The position numbers were made by a program, and so were the translations under genes. This document shows positions 62,327 through 64,000 of a DNA stretch of 64,000 nt, in pieces. Source of the DNA: Rhizobium sp. P38BS-XIX (GTDB lineage Bacteria; Pseudomonadota; Alphaproteobacteria; Rhizobiales; Rhizobiaceae). The stretch's first letter is position 1. Each line of letters starts with the position of its first letter. The notes below the pieces were generated by a model. The model was not told the DNA's origin and did not search any database. It saw nothing but the letters and a program-made list of their open reading frames with translations. Location of the stretch: contig NZ_JABAIJ010000003.1 of the NCBI RefSeq assembly GCF_012641435.1, positions 124,001 to 188,000 on the forward strand, given 5' to 3'.

Positions 62327-62340
62327 TAGCATGCAAACTA
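62327..62340. promoter_or_regulatory. MarR operator, site 2, overlapping the promoter
   Basis: TAGCATGCAAACTA is an imperfect palindrome around GCATGC, related to site 1. On the minus strand TTGCAT (about 62346-62341) and TAATTT about 17 bases on form a promoter whose spacer contains this site, so a bound repressor would block polymerase. Confidence 0.55.
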
Positions 62341-62498
62341 AATGCAAGAGCCAAGCTGCGTTATCTGATGAACCGGTGGCGGATGATGCAAAGGCGTAAC
62401 AATCGCCTGCGCCGCCCGCCCGCCGTCATCGAGATGTTGGCCTGGGCTCTTTACACCGATGTCAGGCATCTTCGAATGAAGAGGGCATCAGGCGGGGT

Positions 62499-62969
62499 TT
62501 AACCCGCGGCCCTTCGCCGTCTGCGGACAGGCTCGATCGGCTCTTCCGGTTCGTGTGTGCGCTTGCTATGCCCCAGCAGAGCATTTTTGGCCAAAGTGGA
62601 ACGTTTGGCTGCATAGGATGCGGCAACCATCGGATAATCCGCGGGCAATCCCCACTTTTTTCGATATTCGTCGGGGCTGAGGCCGTATTTGGTATTGAGG
62701 TGGCGCTTTAACGATTTATACTTCCCGCCGTCCTCGAGGCAGATCAAATAATCTTCAGTGATTGATTTCTTAACAGAGACTGCGGGCTTCAGGATCTTTT
62801 CCGAAGCTGGCGCCTCAGGCTGAAAAATTGCTGCCAGCGCTGCATGCGTTTCACTAATGAGCTTGGCAAGGTCTTCCATTGCCGTGGCGTTGTTTATGAC
62901 GTAGGCGGAGACAATCTTGCTTGTTAATTCAATGAATCTTTCCGGGTCGACACTATTTTCTTCTTCCAA
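62499..62969 (-). CDS. MucR/Ros-family regulator with altered zinc site
   Basis: I start at TTG 62969, which has a perfect AGGAGG eight bases upstream; the ATG at 63026 has none. The 156-residue protein begins EEENSVDPERFIELTSKIVSAYVINN, the MucR N-terminal region, and carries YLICLEDGGKYKSLKRHLNT and KKWGLPADYPMVAASYA. In the Ros zinc finger the ligands are Cys-x2-Cys/Asp-x9-His-x3-His; here Cys, Asp and His are present, but the last ligand is Lys (AAA codon). MucR proteins control exopolysaccharide and motility and silence foreign genes. It is shorter in the linker than I recall for main MucR copies. Confidence 0.85.
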   Translation of the reverse strand: MEEENSVDPERFIELTSKIVSAYVINNATAMEDLAKLISETHAALAAIFQPEAPASEKILKPAVSVKKSITEDYLICLEDGGKYKSLKRHLNTKYGLSPDEYRKKWGLPADYPMVAASYAAKRSTLAKNALLGHSKRTHEPEEPIEPVRRRRRAAG

Positions 62970-63377
62970 TTTTGTGGCCTCCTGAATACTTTGACTGTGT
63001 ATAAGCAATACATTTTTTACGCGCAATAAAAATTGAGGAAGATTCCCGTTTTTTGTAAATAAAAATCTTGAGGGAGAAAGTGTGGAAAGAAAGCTTATAG
63101 AAGATTTTTATATTTTTAAAGTAATGAAATGGCGTCAGCGTAGAATTTTCGGCTAGCATCGATAGATGCGTCCTTGCCAAGGTGTTAGGCTAGCGGTGCA
63201 ATCGGGCGCCCGTCAATGCATCTTGCTCAAGGCGCGTTTCGATCCATGAAATGCTTATTGCAGGATCATCGTTGAAGGCTATTTGCAGTCGTGCCCGGCT
63301 GAGATCCGGCGATCGCCTTGCTTTGAATGATTCTCATGTTAATCAGTGAGCATCCTAACCGAAGTGAATATGCACAT
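62970..63377. other. AT-rich intergenic region with an ICE-like motif
   Basis: The first 150 bases are very AT-rich (long T and A runs, 63020-63120), as expected around MucR promoters, which bind AT-rich DNA. No gene is convincing. At 63321-63337 CTTTGAATGATTCTCAT matches the iron control element TTTAGAA-N3-TTCTAAA at 13 of 17 positions, with a perfect GAATGATTC core. This element is bound by Irr in rhizobia. It lies 40 bases upstream of the HpaR-like start. Confidence 0.4.
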
Positions 63378-63893
63378 ATGCAAAACAAGACAGATGGTGG
63401 CGCCGGGCAATCTGCCGAGCGCGAGGCAACGCAATCCAAGCAGACACCGCGTGATCGCCGGCGCTCTTTGGCGATAGGATTGTTGCGGGCGCGTGAAGCG
63501 GTTATGAGCCATTTCCGGCCGATCCTGGCGGCGCATGACGTGACAGAGCAGCAGTGGCGTGTCATTCGCATTCTCTGTGAGGCTGGTCAGCTCGACGCAA
63601 CGGAACTGGCCGACAAGGCGTCCATTCTGGCGCCGAGCCTCACGCGCATGATCCGCTCGCTCGAAGAGCGGGGCTTCATTACCAAGCATAAGGATGATGC
63701 GGATGGTCGAAGAGTGCTGCTGCAGATTACTCCGGCGGGCAAGGCGATCGTTGAAGACGTTATGCCGGAAAGCCTGAAGGTCTATGCTGATATCGATGCT
63801 CGCTTCGGCGTGGAGCGTGTCGAACAGCTTCTCGACATGCTGGAAGAACTGGCGTCCCTGAAGCTGGAAAATGGCGCGATCGAAGAGGAATAG
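63378..63893 (+). CDS. MarR-family regulator (HpaR-like)
   Basis: Start at ATG 63378; the frame from 63327 is possible but adds an atypical lead. The 171-residue protein begins with a polar stretch, then RSLAIGLLRAREAVMSHFRP and VTEQQWRVIRILCEAGQLDA, the HpaR opening, followed by the wing ERGFITKHKDDADGRRVLLQ. HpaR represses the homoprotocatechuate (hydroxyphenylacetate) degradation genes; the target here would lie beyond the window. A possible Irr box upstream would be unusual for this regulator. Confidence 0.85.
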   Translation: MQNKTDGGAGQSAEREATQSKQTPRDRRRSLAIGLLRAREAVMSHFRPILAAHDVTEQQWRVIRILCEAGQLDATELADKASILAPSLTRMIRSLEERGFITKHKDDADGRRVLLQITPAGKAIVEDVMPESLKVYADIDARFGVERVEQLLDMLEELASLKLENGAIEEE

Positions 63894-64000
63894 ATCGGCC
63901 ACGATTTTTGTTAATGTGTTAAGTATTTAATTGACGGGTGGCGTGATCTGTAGCAATCTTCGAGGCGACTGACACTGTTGGGAGGCAGAGTTGGACCTGT

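Noticed and set aside
1..64000. CRISPR arrays, tRNA or rRNA genes, insertion sequences, phage genes and toxin-antitoxin pairs
   Set aside because: I looked for spaced direct repeats, T-loop motifs, transposase and integrase motifs and paired small genes and found none that hold up by eye.

Overview
The window reads as a chromosomal or chromid segment of a Rhizobiales bacterium, most likely Rhizobium or a close Rhizobium/Agrobacterium relative. The support is the high-GC coding style, a MucR/Ros-type regulator, a six-gene Pha/Mrp antiporter operon with fused A and B subunits, and the density of ABC importers with LacI, GntR and LysR regulators. I found no insertion sequence, phage, CRISPR array, tRNA or rRNA. 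The two ends cut through a 2OG-Fe(II) oxygenase gene (left) and the region after an HpaR-like gene (right).

Layout. 0-3.9 kb: small enzymes (oxygenase fragment, P-loop kinase, NUDIX hydrolase, APH-family kinase, cytochrome b561, XRE regulator). 4-10 kb: mnhA(B)CDEFG cation/proton antiporter operon. 10-15 kb: LacI regulator divergent from a ribose-type sugar ABC importer, with two LacI-type operators. 15.2-18.8 kb: FecBCD/Mol-like metal-oxyanion ABC importer plus a ModA-like protein, preceded by a Mo-box-like palindrome. 18.9-22.6 kb: LysR, methyltransferase, PdxH-like oxidase, and a DUF2325 coiled-coil protein with a second Mo-box-like palindrome of the same 24-bp layout. 22.8-25.2 kb: exported MsrB next to a CcdA-thioredoxin fusion. 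25.2-28.4 kb: XRE-cupin regulator, omega-aminotransferase and a MerR fusion protein.

28.5-36.8 kb is a carbohydrate locus, probably for an amino sugar. Kinase, SIS isomerase, GntR regulator and Gfo/Idh/MocA dehydrogenase lie on the minus strand, divergent from a MalEFGK-type importer. A cobalamin riboswitch at 36.9-37.0 kb lies ahead of a glutathione-independent formaldehyde dehydrogenase gene, an unexpected pairing. 38.9-47.6 kb holds a histone-H1-like protein, an exported pyrophosphatase, a GlxA regulator, an SDR, a GT2, a GH5 and an MFS/LysR pair. 47.6-55.7 kb is a peptide-uptake operon (fused DppDF ATPase, binding protein, DppB, DppC, M14 carboxypeptidase) with a divergent GntR regulator. 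55.9-62.3 kb has four MFS transporters with GntR and MarR regulators and strong operator palindromes; one MFS gene looks frameshifted. The right end has a MucR paralog with an altered zinc site and an HpaR-like MarR regulator.

The best candidate for an undescribed system is the 15-22.6 kb region. An importer of unusual composition and a DUF2325 protein carry matching Mo-box-like operators, which suggests a molybdate-responsive regulon. All functional statements come from reading motifs and from family knowledge; no database search was run.
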